From the NCBI GenBank assembly GCA_023014485.1, contig JAJOZX010000925.1:1-64000 (forward strand): 64,000 nucleotides of DNA, read 5' to 3'. Under the pieces are notes generated by a model that was not told where the DNA came from, did not search any database, and saw nothing but the letters and a program-made list of their open reading frames with translations. The stretch comes from Bathynomus jamesi. Lineage: Eukaryota; Arthropoda; Malacostraca; Isopoda; Cirolanidae. Positions within the stretch are counted from its first letter, which is position 1; every line of letters starts with the position of its first letter. A program made the position numbers and the translations under genes. Shown one piece after another: positions 1 through 12,897 of the stretch.

Positions 1-26
1 AAAAAAACCGCAAGTGCCCAGCTCTG
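1..26. mobile_element. hAT-type MITE, right end only (cut by window edge)
   Basis: The window opens inside the terminal A-run and CGCAAGTGCCCAGCTCTG inverted repeat of the MITE described at 1725-1940. Confidence 0.7.
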
Positions 27-1724
27 CCTACCTACTGTACCTAACCTACCTACTGTACCTACCTACCTACTGTACCTACCCATTTACTAAATAAAACTGT
101 CTAGTCTACCTACCTACTGTACCTTCCTACCTACCCACTGTAGCTACCTACCTACTGTAGCTAACCTACCTACCTACCTACTGTAGCCTACCTCTGTACC
201 TACCTACTGTGCACACCATTAGATTCCCCGTGAAAAGTTATATCTGATTCACTACCTTAACACTATTTGGTGCAGGCCATATTCATTTCAATAGAGAAAA
301 ACAAACAGACAAACAACAAACTTCCTCTTTTATATATAGATAGACTAGCAGAGATACCCGGCGTTGCCCGGGATGTAAGGGTGTGTCAAAATAAGGTAAA
401 AAGATGAACAAAACTAAATGAACACATAAACACAAAGTTTTGGTAATTGTTTTTATTCCTTGAAAACATCAGACATTTTGTAGCACTTCAGTGTAAACAA
501 TGTTACGTGTTTTTTCACATTGGGTGTCAAAACATAAAGATTGCGAGGTGTTCCAACTTTTTTGGGCCATTGTCACCCATAGCAAAAGTCAAACTCAAAT
601 GTCAAAATGCAAAAACTTATTCCTTACCTTATATTTTAAAAAGTTCTCGAAAATAATGATTTTAAGCTACCTACCTACCTACTGTCTAGTCTACCTACCT
701 ACTGTCTAGTCTACCTACCTACTGTACCTACCTACCTACTGTACCTACCCATTTACTAAATAAAACTGTCTAGTCTACCTACCTACTGTACCTACCTACC
801 TACCTACCCACTGTACCTACCTACCCACTGTACCTACCTACCTACTGTACCTACCTACTGTACCTATCTACCTACTGTACCTACCCATTTACTAAATAAA
901 ACTGTCTAGTCTACCTACCTACTGTACCTACCTACCTACCCACTGTACCTACCTACCCACTGTACCTACCTACCTACCCTACCTACCTACCTACCTACTG
1001 TCCCTACCTACCTACTGTACCTACCTACTGTACCTACCTACTGTACCTACCTACCTACTGTACCTACCTACCTACCTACTGTACCTACCTACCTACCTAC
1101 CTACTGTACCTACCTACTGTGCACACCATTAGATTCCCCGTGAAAAGTTATATCTGATTCACTACCTTAAACACTATTTGGTGCAGCCATATTCATTTCA
1201 ATAGAGAACAAACAAACAAACTTCCTCTTTTATATATATAGATAGACTAGCAGAGATACCCGGCGTTGCCCGGGATGTAAGGGTGTGTCAAAATAAGGTA
1301 AAGAAATCAAAACTAAATGAACACATAAACACAAAGTTTTGGTAATTGTTTTTTATTCCTTGAAAACATCAGACATTTTGTAGCACTTCAGTGTAAACAT
1401 GTTACGTGTTTTTCCATTGGGTGTCAAAACATAAAGATTGCGAGGTGTTCCAACTTTTTTGGGCCATTGTCACCCATACCAAAAGTCACTCAAATGTCAA
1501 AATGCAAAAACTTATTCCTTAAACTTATATTTTAAAAAGTTCTCGAAAATAATGATTTTAAGCTACCTACCTACCTACTGTACCTACCTACTGTACCTAC
1601 CCATTTACTAAATAAAACTGTCTAGTCTACCTACCTACTGTACCTACCTACCTACCTACCCACTGTACCTACCTACCTACGTACCTACCTACCAACCTAC
1701 CTACTGTACCTACCTACCTACCTA

Positions 1725-1940
1725 CAGAGCTGGGCACTTGCGTTTTTTTTTGCGGTACTGCGGTACTACTACCGCACTACCAAACCGGTACCGCATAACG
1801 CGGTACCGCAAAGGATCGCTGAAAGTACAGCAGTACCGCTACCGCATTCAAATTTCCCGCGGTACTTTCCGCGGTACCGACCAACACGGTAGTACCGCAG
1901 TACCGCAGTACCGCAAAAAAAACGCAAGTGCCCAGCTCTG
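1725..1940. mobile_element. hAT-type MITE inside the Helitron microsatellite (reference copy)
   Basis: The termini are perfect inverted repeats, CAGAGCTGGGCACTTGCG and CGCAAGTGCCCAGCTCTG. The similarity continues inward through a T-run/A-run and GCGGTACTGCGGTAC-type blocks, so each arm is about 50 bp. The interior is rich in GGTACC and TACCGC. The flanks read CCTACCTA on both sides, the right size for an 8-bp hAT target duplication, but the site lies in a (TACC)n tract so this is not diagnostic. The short in-frame ORF across it is not a gene. Confidence 0.7.
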
Positions 1941-3630
1941 CCTACCTACTGTACCTACCTACCTACTGTACCTACCTACCTACTGTACCTACCCATTTAC
2001 TAAATAAAACTGTCTAGTCTACCTACCTACTGTACCTTCCTACCTACCCACTGTAGCTACCTACCTACTGTACCTACCTACCTACCTACTGTACCTACCT
2101 ACTGTACCTACCTACCTACCTACCTACTGTACCTACCTACTGTGCACACCATTAGATTCCCCGTGAAAAGTTATATCTGATTCACTACCTTAAACACTAT
2201 TTGGTGCAGCCATATTCATTTCAATAGAGAACAAACAAACAGACAAACAAACAAACTTCCTCTTTTATATATATAGATAGACTAGCAGAGATACCCGGCG
2301 TTGCCCGGGATGTAAGGGTGTGTCAAAATAAGGTAAAAAGATGAACAAAACTAAATGAACCATAAACACAAAGTTTTGGTAATTGTTTTTTATTCCTTGA
2401 AAACATCAGACATTTTGTAGCACTTCAGTGTAAACAATGTTACGTGTTTTTCCATTGGGTGTCAAAACATAAAGATTGCGAGGTGTTCCAACTTTTTTGG
2501 GCCATTGTCACCCATAGCAAAAGTCACACTCAAATGTCAAAATGCAAAAACTTATTCCTTAAACTTATATTTTAAAAAGTTCTCGAAAATAATGATTTTA
2601 AGCTACCTACCTACCTACTGTCTAGTCTACCTACCTACTGTACCTACCTACCTACTGTCTAGTCTACCTACCTACTGTACCTACCTACTACTGTACCTAC
2701 CCATTTACTAAATAAAACTGTCTAGTCTACCTACCTACTGTACCTACCTACCTACCTACCCACTGTACCTACCTACCCACTGTACCTACCTACCTACTGT
2801 ACCTACCTACCTACCTACCTACTGTACCTACCCATTTACTAAATAAAACTGTCTAGTCTACCTACCTACTGTACCTACCTACCCACTGTACCTACCTACC
2901 AACCTACCTACCTACCTACTGTACCTACCTACCTACCTACTGTACCTACCTACTGTGCACACCATTAGATTCCCCGTGAAAAGTTATATCTGATTCACTA
3001 CCTTAAACACTATTTGGTGCAGCCATATTCATTTCAATAGAGAACAAACAAACAGACAAACAAACAAACTTCCTCTTTTATATATATAGATAGACTAGCA
3101 GAGATACCCGGCGTTGCCCGGGATGTAAGGGTGTGTCAAAATAAGGTAAAAAGATGAACAAAACTAAATGAACACATAAACACAAAGTTTTGGTAATTGT
3201 TTTTATTCCTTGAAAACATCAGACATTTTGTAGCACTTCAGTGTAAACAATGTTACGTGTTTTTCCATTGGGTGTCAAAACATAAAGATTGCGAGGTGTT
3301 CTAACTTTTTTGGGCCATTGTCACCCATAGCAAAAGTCACACTCAAATGTCAAAATGCAAAAACTTATTCCTTAAACTTATATTTTAAAAAGTTCTCGAA
3401 AATAATGATTTTAAGCTACCTACCTACCTACTGTCTAGTCTACCTACCTACTGTACCTACCTACTGTACCTACCTACCTACTGTACCTACCTACTGTACC
3501 TACCCATTTACTAAATAAAACTGTCTAGTCTACCTACCTACTGTACCTACCTACCTACCCACTGTACCTACCTACCTACTGTAACTACTACCAACCTACC
3601 TACCTACCTACTGTACTACCTACCTACCTA

Positions 3631-3846
3631 CAGAGCTGGGCACTTGCGTTTTTTTTTGCGGTACTGCGGTACTACTACCGCACTACCAAACCGGTACCGC
3701 ATAACGCAGTACCGCAAAGGATCGCTGAAAGTACAGCAGTACCGCTACCGCATTCAAATTTCCCGATGTACTTTCCGCGGTACCGACCAACACGGTAGTA
3801 CCGCAGTACCGCAGTACCGCAAAAAAACCGCAAGTGCCCAGCTCTG
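3631..3846. mobile_element. hAT-type MITE copy
   Basis: Same termini as the copy at 1725-1940. It carries TTTCCCGATGTAC where other copies have TTTCCCGCGGTAC. Confidence 0.7.
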
Positions 3847-5619
3847 CCTACCTACTGTACCTACCTACCTACTGTACCTACCCATTTACTAAATAAAACT
3901 GTCTAGTCTACCTACCTACTGTACCTTCCTACCTACCCACTGTAGCTACCTACCTACTGTAGCTACCTACCTACCTACCTACTGTACCTACCTACCTACT
4001 GTACCTACCTACTGTACCTACCTACCTACCTACTGTACCTACCTACTGTGCACACCATTAGATTCCCCGTGAAAAGTTATATCTGATTCACTACCTTAAA
4101 CACTATTTGGTGCAGCCATATTCATTTCAATAGAGAAAAACAAACAGACAAACAAACAAACTTCCTCTTTTATATATATAGATAGACTAGCAGAGATACC
4201 TGGCGTTGCCAGGGATGTAAGGGTGTGTCAAAATAAGGTAAAAAGATGAACAAAACTAAATGAACATAAACACAAAGTTTTGGTAATTGTTTTTATTCCT
4301 TGAAAACATCAGACATTTTGTAGCACTTCAGTGTAAACAATGTTACGTGTTTTTCCATTGGGTGTCAAAACATAAAGATTGCGAGGTGTTCCAACTTTTT
4401 TGGGCCATTGTCACCCATAGCAAAAGTCACACTCAAATGTCAAAATGCAAAAACTTATTCCTTAAACTTATATTTTAAAAAGTTCTCGAAAATAATGATT
4501 TTAAGCTACCTACCTACCTACTGTCTAGTCTACCTACCTACTGTCTAGTCTACCTACCTACTGTACCTACCTACTGTACCTACCTACCTACTGTACCTAC
4601 CCATTTACTAAATAAAACTGTCTAGTCTACCTACCTACTGTACCTACCTACCTACCTACCCACTGTACCTACCTACCCACTGTACCTTCCTACCTACTGT
4701 ACCTACCTACCTACGTACCTACTGTACCTACCTACCTACTGTACCTACCCATTTACTAAATAAAACTGTCTAGTCTACCTACCTACTGTACCTACCTACC
4801 TACCCACTGTACCTACCTACCCACTGTACCTACCTACCTACTGTACCTACCTACCTACCTACTGTCCCTACCTACCTACTGTACCTACCTACTGTACCTA
4901 CCTACCTACTGTACCTACCTACCTACTGTACCTACCTACCTACCTACCTACTGTACCTACCTACTGTGCACACCATTAGATTCCCCGTGAAAAGTTATAT
5001 CTGATTCACTACCTTAAACACTATTTGGTGCAGCCATATTCATTTCAATAGAGAACAAACAAACAGACAAACAAACAAACTTCCTCTTTTATATATAGAT
5101 AGACTAGCAGAGATACCCGGCGTTGCCCGGATGTAAGGGTGTGTCAAAATAAGGTAAAAAGATGAACAAAACTAAATGAACACATAAACACAAAGTTTTG
5201 GTAATTGTTTTTATTCCTTGAAAACATCAGACATTTTGTAGCACTTCAATGTAAACAATGTTACGTGTTTTTCCATTGGGTGTCAAAACATAAAGATTGC
5301 GAGGTGTTCCAACTTTTTTCGGCCATTGTCACCCATAGCAAAAGTCACACTCAAATGTCAAAATGCAAAAACTTATTCCTTAAACTTATATTTTAAAAAG
5401 TTCTCGAAAATAATGATTTTAAGGTACCTACCTACCTACTGTACCTACCTACTGTACCTACCTACCTACTGTACCTACCTACTGTACCTACCCATTTACT
5501 AAATAAAACTCTAGTCTACCTACCTACTGTACCTACCTACCTACCTACCCACTGTACCTACCTACCTACTGTACCTACCTACCAACCTACCTACCTACTA
5601 CTACCTACCTACCTACCTA

Positions 5620-5836
5620 CAGAGCTGGGCACTTGCGTTTTTTTTTGCGGTACTGCGGTACTACTACCGCACTACCAAACCGGTACCGCATAACGCAGTA
5701 CCGCAAAGGATCGCTGAAAGTACAGCAGTACCGCTACCGCATTCAAATTTCCCGCGGTACTTTCCGCGGTACCGACCAACATGGTAGTACCGCAGTACCG
5801 CAGTACCGCAAAAAAAACCGCAAGTGCCCAGCTCTG
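5620..5836. mobile_element. hAT-type MITE copy (dimer member A)
   Basis: Carries the CAACATGGTAG variant shared only with the copy at 7722-7938. Confidence 0.7.
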
Positions 5837-6672
5837 CCTACCTACTGTACCTACCTACCTACTGTACCTACCTACCTACTGTACCTACCCATTTACTAAA
5901 TAAAACTGTCTAGTCTACCTACCTACTGTACCTTCCTACCTACCTACTGTACCTACCTACCTACCTACCTACTGTACCTACCTACCTACTGTACCTACCT
6001 ACTGTACCTACCTACCTACCTACTGTACCTACCTACTGTGCACACCATTAGATTCCCCGTGAAAAGTTATATCTGATTCACTACCTTAAACACTATTTGG
6101 TGCAGCCATATTCATTTCAATAGAGAACAAACAAACAGACAAACAAACAAACTTCCTCTTTTATATATATAGATAGACTAGCAGAGATACCCGGCGTTGC
6201 CCGGGATGTAAGGGTGTGTCAAAATAAGGTAAAAAGATGAACAAAACTAAATGAACACATAAACACAAAGTTTTGGTAATTGTTTTTATTCCTTGAAAAC
6301 ATCAGACATTTTGTAGCACTTCAGTGTAAACAATGTTACGTGTTTTTCCATTGGGTGTCAAAACATAAAGATTGCGAGGTGTTCCAACTTTTTTGGGCCA
6401 TTGTCACCCATAGCAAAAGTCACACTCAAATGTCAAAATGCAAAAACTTATTCCTTAAACTTATATTTTAAAAAGTTCTCGAAAATAATGATTTTAAGCT
6501 ACCTACCTACCTACTGTCTAGTCTACCTACCTACTGTACCTACCTACTGTACCTACCCATTTACTAAATAAAACTGTCTAGTCTACCTACCTACTGTACC
6601 TACCTACCTACCTACCCACTGTACCTACCTACCAACCTACCTACCTACCTACTGTACCTACCTACCTACCTA

Positions 6673-6887
6673 CAGAGCTGGGCACTTGCGTTTTTTTTGC
6701 GGTACTGTGGTACTACTACCGCACTACCAAACCGGTACCGCATAACGCAGTACCGCAAAGGATCGCTGAAAGTACAGCAGTACCGCTACCGCATTCAAAT
6801 TTCCCGCGGTACTTTCCGCGGTACCGACCAACACGGTAGTACCGCAGTACCGCAGTACCGCAAAAAAAACGCAAGTGCCCAGCTCTG
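6673..6887. mobile_element. hAT-type MITE copy (dimer member B)
   Basis: Carries the GGTACTGTGGTAC variant shared only with the copy at 8775-8989. Confidence 0.7.
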
Positions 6888-7721
6888 CCTACCTACTGTA
6901 CCTACCTACCTACTGTACCTACCCATTTACTAAATAAAACTGTCTAGTCTACCTACCTACTGTACCTTCCTACCTACCCACTGTAGCTACCTACCTACTG
7001 TACCTACCTACCTACCTACCTACTGTACCTACCTACCTACTGTACCTACCTACCTACCTACTGTGCACACCATTAGATTCCCGTGAAAAGTTATATCTGA
7101 TTCACTACCTTAAACACTATTTGGTGCAGCCATATTCATTTCAATAGAGAACAAACAAACAGACAAACAAACAAACTTCCTCTTTTATATATATAGATAG
7201 ACTAGCAGAGATACCCGGCGTTGCCCGGGATGTAAGGGTGTGTCAAAATAAGGTAAAAAGATGAACAAAACTAAATGAACACATAAACACAAAGTTTTGG
7301 TAATTGTTTTTATTCCTTGAAAACATCAGACATTTTGTAGCACTTCAATGTAAACAATGTTACGTGTTTTTCCATTGGGTGTCAAAACATAAAGATTGCG
7401 AGGTGTTCCAACTTTTTTCGGCCATTGTCACCCATAGCAAAAGTCACACTCAAATGTCAAAATGCAAAAACTTATTCCTTAAACTTATATTTTAAAAAGT
7501 TCTCGAAAATAATGATTTTAAGGTACCTACCTACCTACTGTACCTACCTACTGTACCTACCTACCTACTGTACCTACCTACTGTACCTACCCATTTACTA
7601 AATAAAACTCTAGTCTACCTACCTACTGTACCTACCTACCTACCTACCCACTGTACCTACCTACCTACTGTACCTACCTACCAACCTACCTACCTACCTA
7701 CTGTACCTACCTACCTACCTA

Positions 7722-7938
7722 CAGAGCTGGGCACTTGCGTTTTTTTTTGCGGTACTGCGGTACTACTACCGCACTACCAAACCGGTACCGCATAACGCAG
7801 TACCGCAAAGGATCGCTGAAAGTACAGCAGTACCGCTACCGCATTCAAATTTCCCGCGGTACTTTCCGCGGTACCGACCAACATGGTAGTACCGCAGTAC
7901 CGCAGTACCGCAAAAAAAACCGCAAGTGCCCAGCTCTG
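7722..7938. mobile_element. hAT-type MITE copy (dimer member A')
   Basis: Near-identical partner of the copy at 5620-5836. Confidence 0.7.
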
Positions 7939-8774
7939 CCTACCTACTGTACCTACCTACCTACTGTACCTACCTACCTACTGTACCTACCCATTTACTA
8001 AATAAAACTGTCTAGTCTACCTACCTACTGTACCTTCCTACCTACCTACTGTACCTACCTACCTACCTACCTACTGTACCTACCTACCTACTGTACCTAC
8101 CTACTGTACCTACCTACCTACCTACTGTACCTACCTACTGTGCACACCATTAGATTCCCCGTGAAAAGTTATATCTGATTCACTACCTTAAACACTATTT
8201 GGTGCAGCCATATTCATTTCAATAGAGAACAAACAAACAGACAAACAAACAAACTTCCTCTTTTATATATATAGATAGACTAGCAGAGATACCCGGCGTT
8301 GCCCGGGATGTAAGGGTGTGTCAAAATAAGGTAAAAAGATGAACAAAACTAAATGAACACATAAACACAAAGTTTTGGTAATTGTTTTTATTCCTTGAAA
8401 ACATCAGACATTTTGTAGCACTTCAGTGTAAACAATGTTACGTGTTTTTCCATTGGGTGTCAAAACATAAAGATTGCGAGGTGTTCCAACTTTTTTGGGC
8501 CATTGTCACCCATAGCAAAAGTCACACTCAAATGTCAAAATGCAAAAACTTATTCCTTAAACTTATATTTTAAAAAGTTCTCGAAAATAATGATTTTAAG
8601 CTACCTACCTACCTACTGTCTAGTCTACCTACCTACTGTACCTACCTACTGTACCTACCCATTTACTAAATAAAACTGTCTAGTCTACCTACCTACTGTA
8701 CCTACCTACCTACCTACCCACTGTACCTACCTACCAACCTACCTACCTACCTACTGTACCTACCTACCTACCTA

Positions 8775-8989
8775 CAGAGCTGGGCACTTGCCTTTTTTTT
8801 GCGGTACTGTGGTACTACTACCGCACTACCAAACCGGTACCGCATAACGCAGTACCGCAAAGGATCGCTGAAAGTACAGCAGTACCGCTACCGCATTCAA
8901 ATTTCCCGCGGTACTTTCCGCGGTACCGACCAACACGGTAGTACCGCAGTACCGCAGTACCGCAAAAAAAACGCAAGTGCCCAGCTCTG
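8775..8989. mobile_element. hAT-type MITE copy (dimer member B')
   Basis: Partner of 6673-6887. One terminal-repeat change (CACTTGCC for CACTTGCG) makes its left end imperfect. Confidence 0.7.
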
Positions 8990-10703
8990 CCTACCTACTG
9001 TACCTACCTACCTACTGTACCTACCCATTTACTAAATAAAACTGTCTAGTCTACCTACCTACTGTACCTTCCTACCTACCCACTGTAGCTACCTACCTAC
9101 TGTACCTACCTACCTACCTACCTACTGTACCTACCTACCTACTGTACCTACCTACCTACCTACTGTGCACACCATTAGATTCCCCGTGAAAAGTTATATC
9201 TGATTCACTACCTTAAACACTATTTGGTGCAGCCATATTCATTTCAATAGAGAACAAACAAACAGACAAACAAACAAACTTCCTCTTTTATATATATAGA
9301 TAGACTAGCAGAGATACCCGGCGTTGCCCGGGATGTAAGGGTGTGTCAAAATAAGGTAAAAAGATGAACAAAACTAAATGAACACATAAACACAAAGTTT
9401 TGGTAATTGTTTTTATTCCTTGAAAACATCAGACATTTTGTAGCACTTCAGTGTAAACAATGTTACGTGTTTTTCCATTGGGTGTCAAAACATAAAGATT
9501 GCGAGGTGTTCCAACTATTTTGGGCCATTGTCACCCATAGCAAAAGTCACACTCAAATGTCAAAATGCAAAAACTTATTCCTTAAACTTATATTTTAAAA
9601 AGTTCTCGAAAATAATGATTTTAAGCTACCTACCTACCTACTGTCTAGTCTACCTACCTACTGTACCTACCTACTGTACCTACCTACTGTACCTACCTAC
9701 TGTCTAGTCTACCTACCTACTGTACCTACCCATTTACTAAATAAAACTGTCTAGTCTACCTACCTACTGTACCTACCTACCTACCTACCCACTGTACCTA
9801 CCTACCCACTGTACCTACCTACCTACTGTACCTACCTACCTACTGTACCTACCCATTTACTAAATAAAACTGTCTAGTCTACCTACCTACTGTACCTACC
9901 TACCCACTGTACCTACCTACCTACTGTACCTACCTACCAACCTACCTACCTACTGTACCTACCTACCTACCTACTGTACCTACCTACTGTACCTACCTAC
10001 CTACCTACCTACTGTACCTACCTACCTACCTACCTACCTACTGTACCTACCTACTGTGCACACCATTAGATTCCCCGTGAAAAGTTATATCTGATTCACT
10101 ACCTTAAACACTATTTGGTGCAGCCATATTCATTTCAATAGAGAACAAACAAACAGACAAACAAACAAACTTCCTCTTTTATATATATAGATAGACTAGC
10201 AGAGATACCCGGCGTTGCCCGGGATGTAAGGGTGTGTCAAAATAAGGTAAAAAGATGAACAAAACTAAATGAACACATAAACACAAAGTTTTGGTAATTG
10301 TTTTTATTCCTTGAAAACATCAGACATTTTGTAGCACTTCAGTGTAAACAATGTTACGTGTTTTTCCATTGGGTGTCAAAACATAAAGATTGCGAGGTGT
10401 TCCAACTTTTTTGGGCCATTGTCACCCATAGCAAAAGTCACACTCAAATGTCAAAATGCAAAAACTTATTCCTTAAACTTATATTTTAAAAAGTTCTCGA
10501 AAATAATGATTTTAAGCTACCTACCTACCTACTGTCTAGTCTACCTACCTACTGTACCTACCTACTGTACCTACCCATTTACTAAATAAAACTGTCTAGT
10601 CTACCTACCTACTGTACCTACCTACCTACCCACTGTACCTACCTACCTACTGTAACTACCTACCAACCTACCTACCTACCTACTGTACCTACCTACCTAC
10701 CTA

Positions 10704-10918
10704 CAGAGCTGGGCACTTGCGTTTTTTTTGCGGTACTGCGGTACTACTACCGCACTACCAAACCGGTACCGCATAACGCAGTACCGCAAAGGATCGCTGA
10801 AAGTACAGCAGTACCGCTACCGCATTCAAATTTTCCGCGGTACTTTCCGCGGTACCGACCAACACGGTAGTACCGCAGTACCGCAGTACCGCAAAAAAAC
10901 CGCAAGTGCCCAGCTCTG
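10704..10918. mobile_element. hAT-type MITE copy
   Basis: Both terminal inverted repeats are intact. The interior has ATTTTCCGCGG in place of ATTTCCCGCGG. Confidence 0.7.
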
Positions 10919-12677
10919 CCTACCTACTGTACCTACCTACCTACTGTACCTACCCATTTACTAAATAAAACTGTCTAGTCTACCCTACCTACTGTACCTT
11001 CCTACCTACTGTACCTACCTACCTACCTACCTACTGTACCTACCTACCTACTGTACCTACCTACCTACCTACTGTACCTACCTACTGTGCACACCATTAG
11101 ATTCCCCGTGAAAAGTTATATCTGATTCACTACCTTAAACACTATTTGGTGCAGCCATATTCATTTCAATAGAGAACAAACAAACAGACAAACAAACAAA
11201 CTTCCTCTTTTATATATATAGATAGACTAGCAGAGATACCCGGCGTTGCCCGGGATGTAAGGGTGTGTCAAAATAAGGTAAAAAGATGAACAAAACTAAA
11301 TGAACACATAAACACAAAGTTTTGGTAATTGTTTTTATTCCTTGAAAACATCAGACATTTTGTAGCACTTCAGTGTAAACAATGTTACGTGTTTTTCCAT
11401 TGGGTGTCAAAACATAAAGTTTGCTTGGTGTTCCAACTTTTTTGGGCCATTGTCACCCATAGCAAAAGTCACACTCAAATGTCAAAATGCAAAAACTTAT
11501 TCCTTAAACTTATATTTTAAAAAGTTCTCGAAAATAATGATTTTAAGCTACCTACCTACCTACTGTCTAGTCTACCTACCTACTGTACCTACCTACCTAC
11601 TGTCTAGTCTACCTACCTACTGTACCTACCTACTGTACCTACCTACCTACTGTACCTACCCATTTACTAAATAAAACTGTCTAGTCTACCTACCTACTGT
11701 ACCTACCTACCCACTGTACCTACCTACCCACTGTACCTACCTACCTACTGTACCTACCTACCTACCTACCTACTGTACCTACCCATTTACTAAATAAAAC
11801 TGTCTAGTCTACCTACCTACTGTACCTACCTACCTACCCACTGTACCTACCTACCCACTGTACCTACCTACCTACTGTACCTACCTACCTACCTACTGTC
11901 CCTACCTACCTACTGTACCTACCTACTGTACCTACCTACCTACCTACCTACTGTACCTACCTACCTACCTACCTACCTACTGTACCTACCTACCTACCTA
12001 CTGTACCTACCTACTGTGCACACCATTAGATTCCCCGTGAAAAGTTATATCTGATTCACTACCTTAAACACTATTTGGTGCAGCCATATTCATTTCAATA
12101 GAGAACAAACAAACAGACAAACAAACAAACTTCCTCTTTTATATATAGATAGACTAGCAGAGATACCCGGCGTTGCCCGGATGTAAGGGTGTGTCAAAAT
12201 AAGGTAAAAAGATGAACAAAACTAAATGAACACATAAACACAAAGTTTTGGTAATTGTTTTTATTCCTTGAAAACATCAGACATTTTGTAGCACTTCAGT
12301 GTAAACAATGTTACGTGTTTTTCCATTGGGTGTCAAAACATAAAGATTGCGAGGTGTTCCAACTTTTTTGGGCCATTGTCACCCATAGCAAAAGTCACAC
12401 TCAAATGTCAAAATGCAAAAACTTATTCCTTAAACTTATATTTTAAAAAGTTCTCGAAAATAATGATTTTAAGCTACCTACCTACCTACTGTCTAGTCTA
12501 CCTACCTACTGTACCTACCTACTGTACCTACCTACCTACTGTACCTACCCATTTACTAAATAAAACTGTCTAGTCTACCTACCTACTGTACCTACCTACC
12601 TACCCACTGTACCTACCTACCTACTGTACCTACCTACCAACCTACCTACCTACCTACTGTACCTACCTACCTACCTA

Positions 12678-12897
12678 CAGAGCTGGGCATTTGCGTTTTT
12701 TTTGCGGTACTGCGGTACTACTACCGCACTACCAAACCGGTACCGCATAACGCAGTACCGCAAAGGATCGCTGAAAGTACAGCAGTACCGCTACCGCATT
12801 CAAATTTCCCGCGGTACTTTCCGCGGTACCGACCAACACGGTAGTACCGCAGTACCGCAGTACCGCAAAAAAAAAAAACCGCAAGTGCCCAGCTCTG
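12678..12897. mobile_element. hAT-type MITE copy
   Basis: The right-hand A-run is expanded to 12 and the left terminal repeat reads GGGCATTTGCG. Longest of the copies. Confidence 0.7.

Larger units (their letters stand above)
5104..9304 (-). repeat. Higher-order repeat: ~2.1-kb Helitron dimer duplicated in tandem
   Basis: Units 5104-6177 and 7202-8279 share private variants absent from most other units: CTTCAATGTAAAC for CTTCAGTGTAAAC, TTTTTTCGGCC for TTTTTTGGGCC, TTAAGGTACC for TTAAGCTACC, and CAACATGGTAG for CAACACGGTAG. Units 6178-7201 and 8280-9304 share GGTACTGTGGTAC in the embedded MITE. The array therefore has an A-B-A-B order here with a ~2.10-kb period. This indicates a recent duplication of a dimer, by unequal exchange or a second rolling-circle event. 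Confidence 0.75.
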
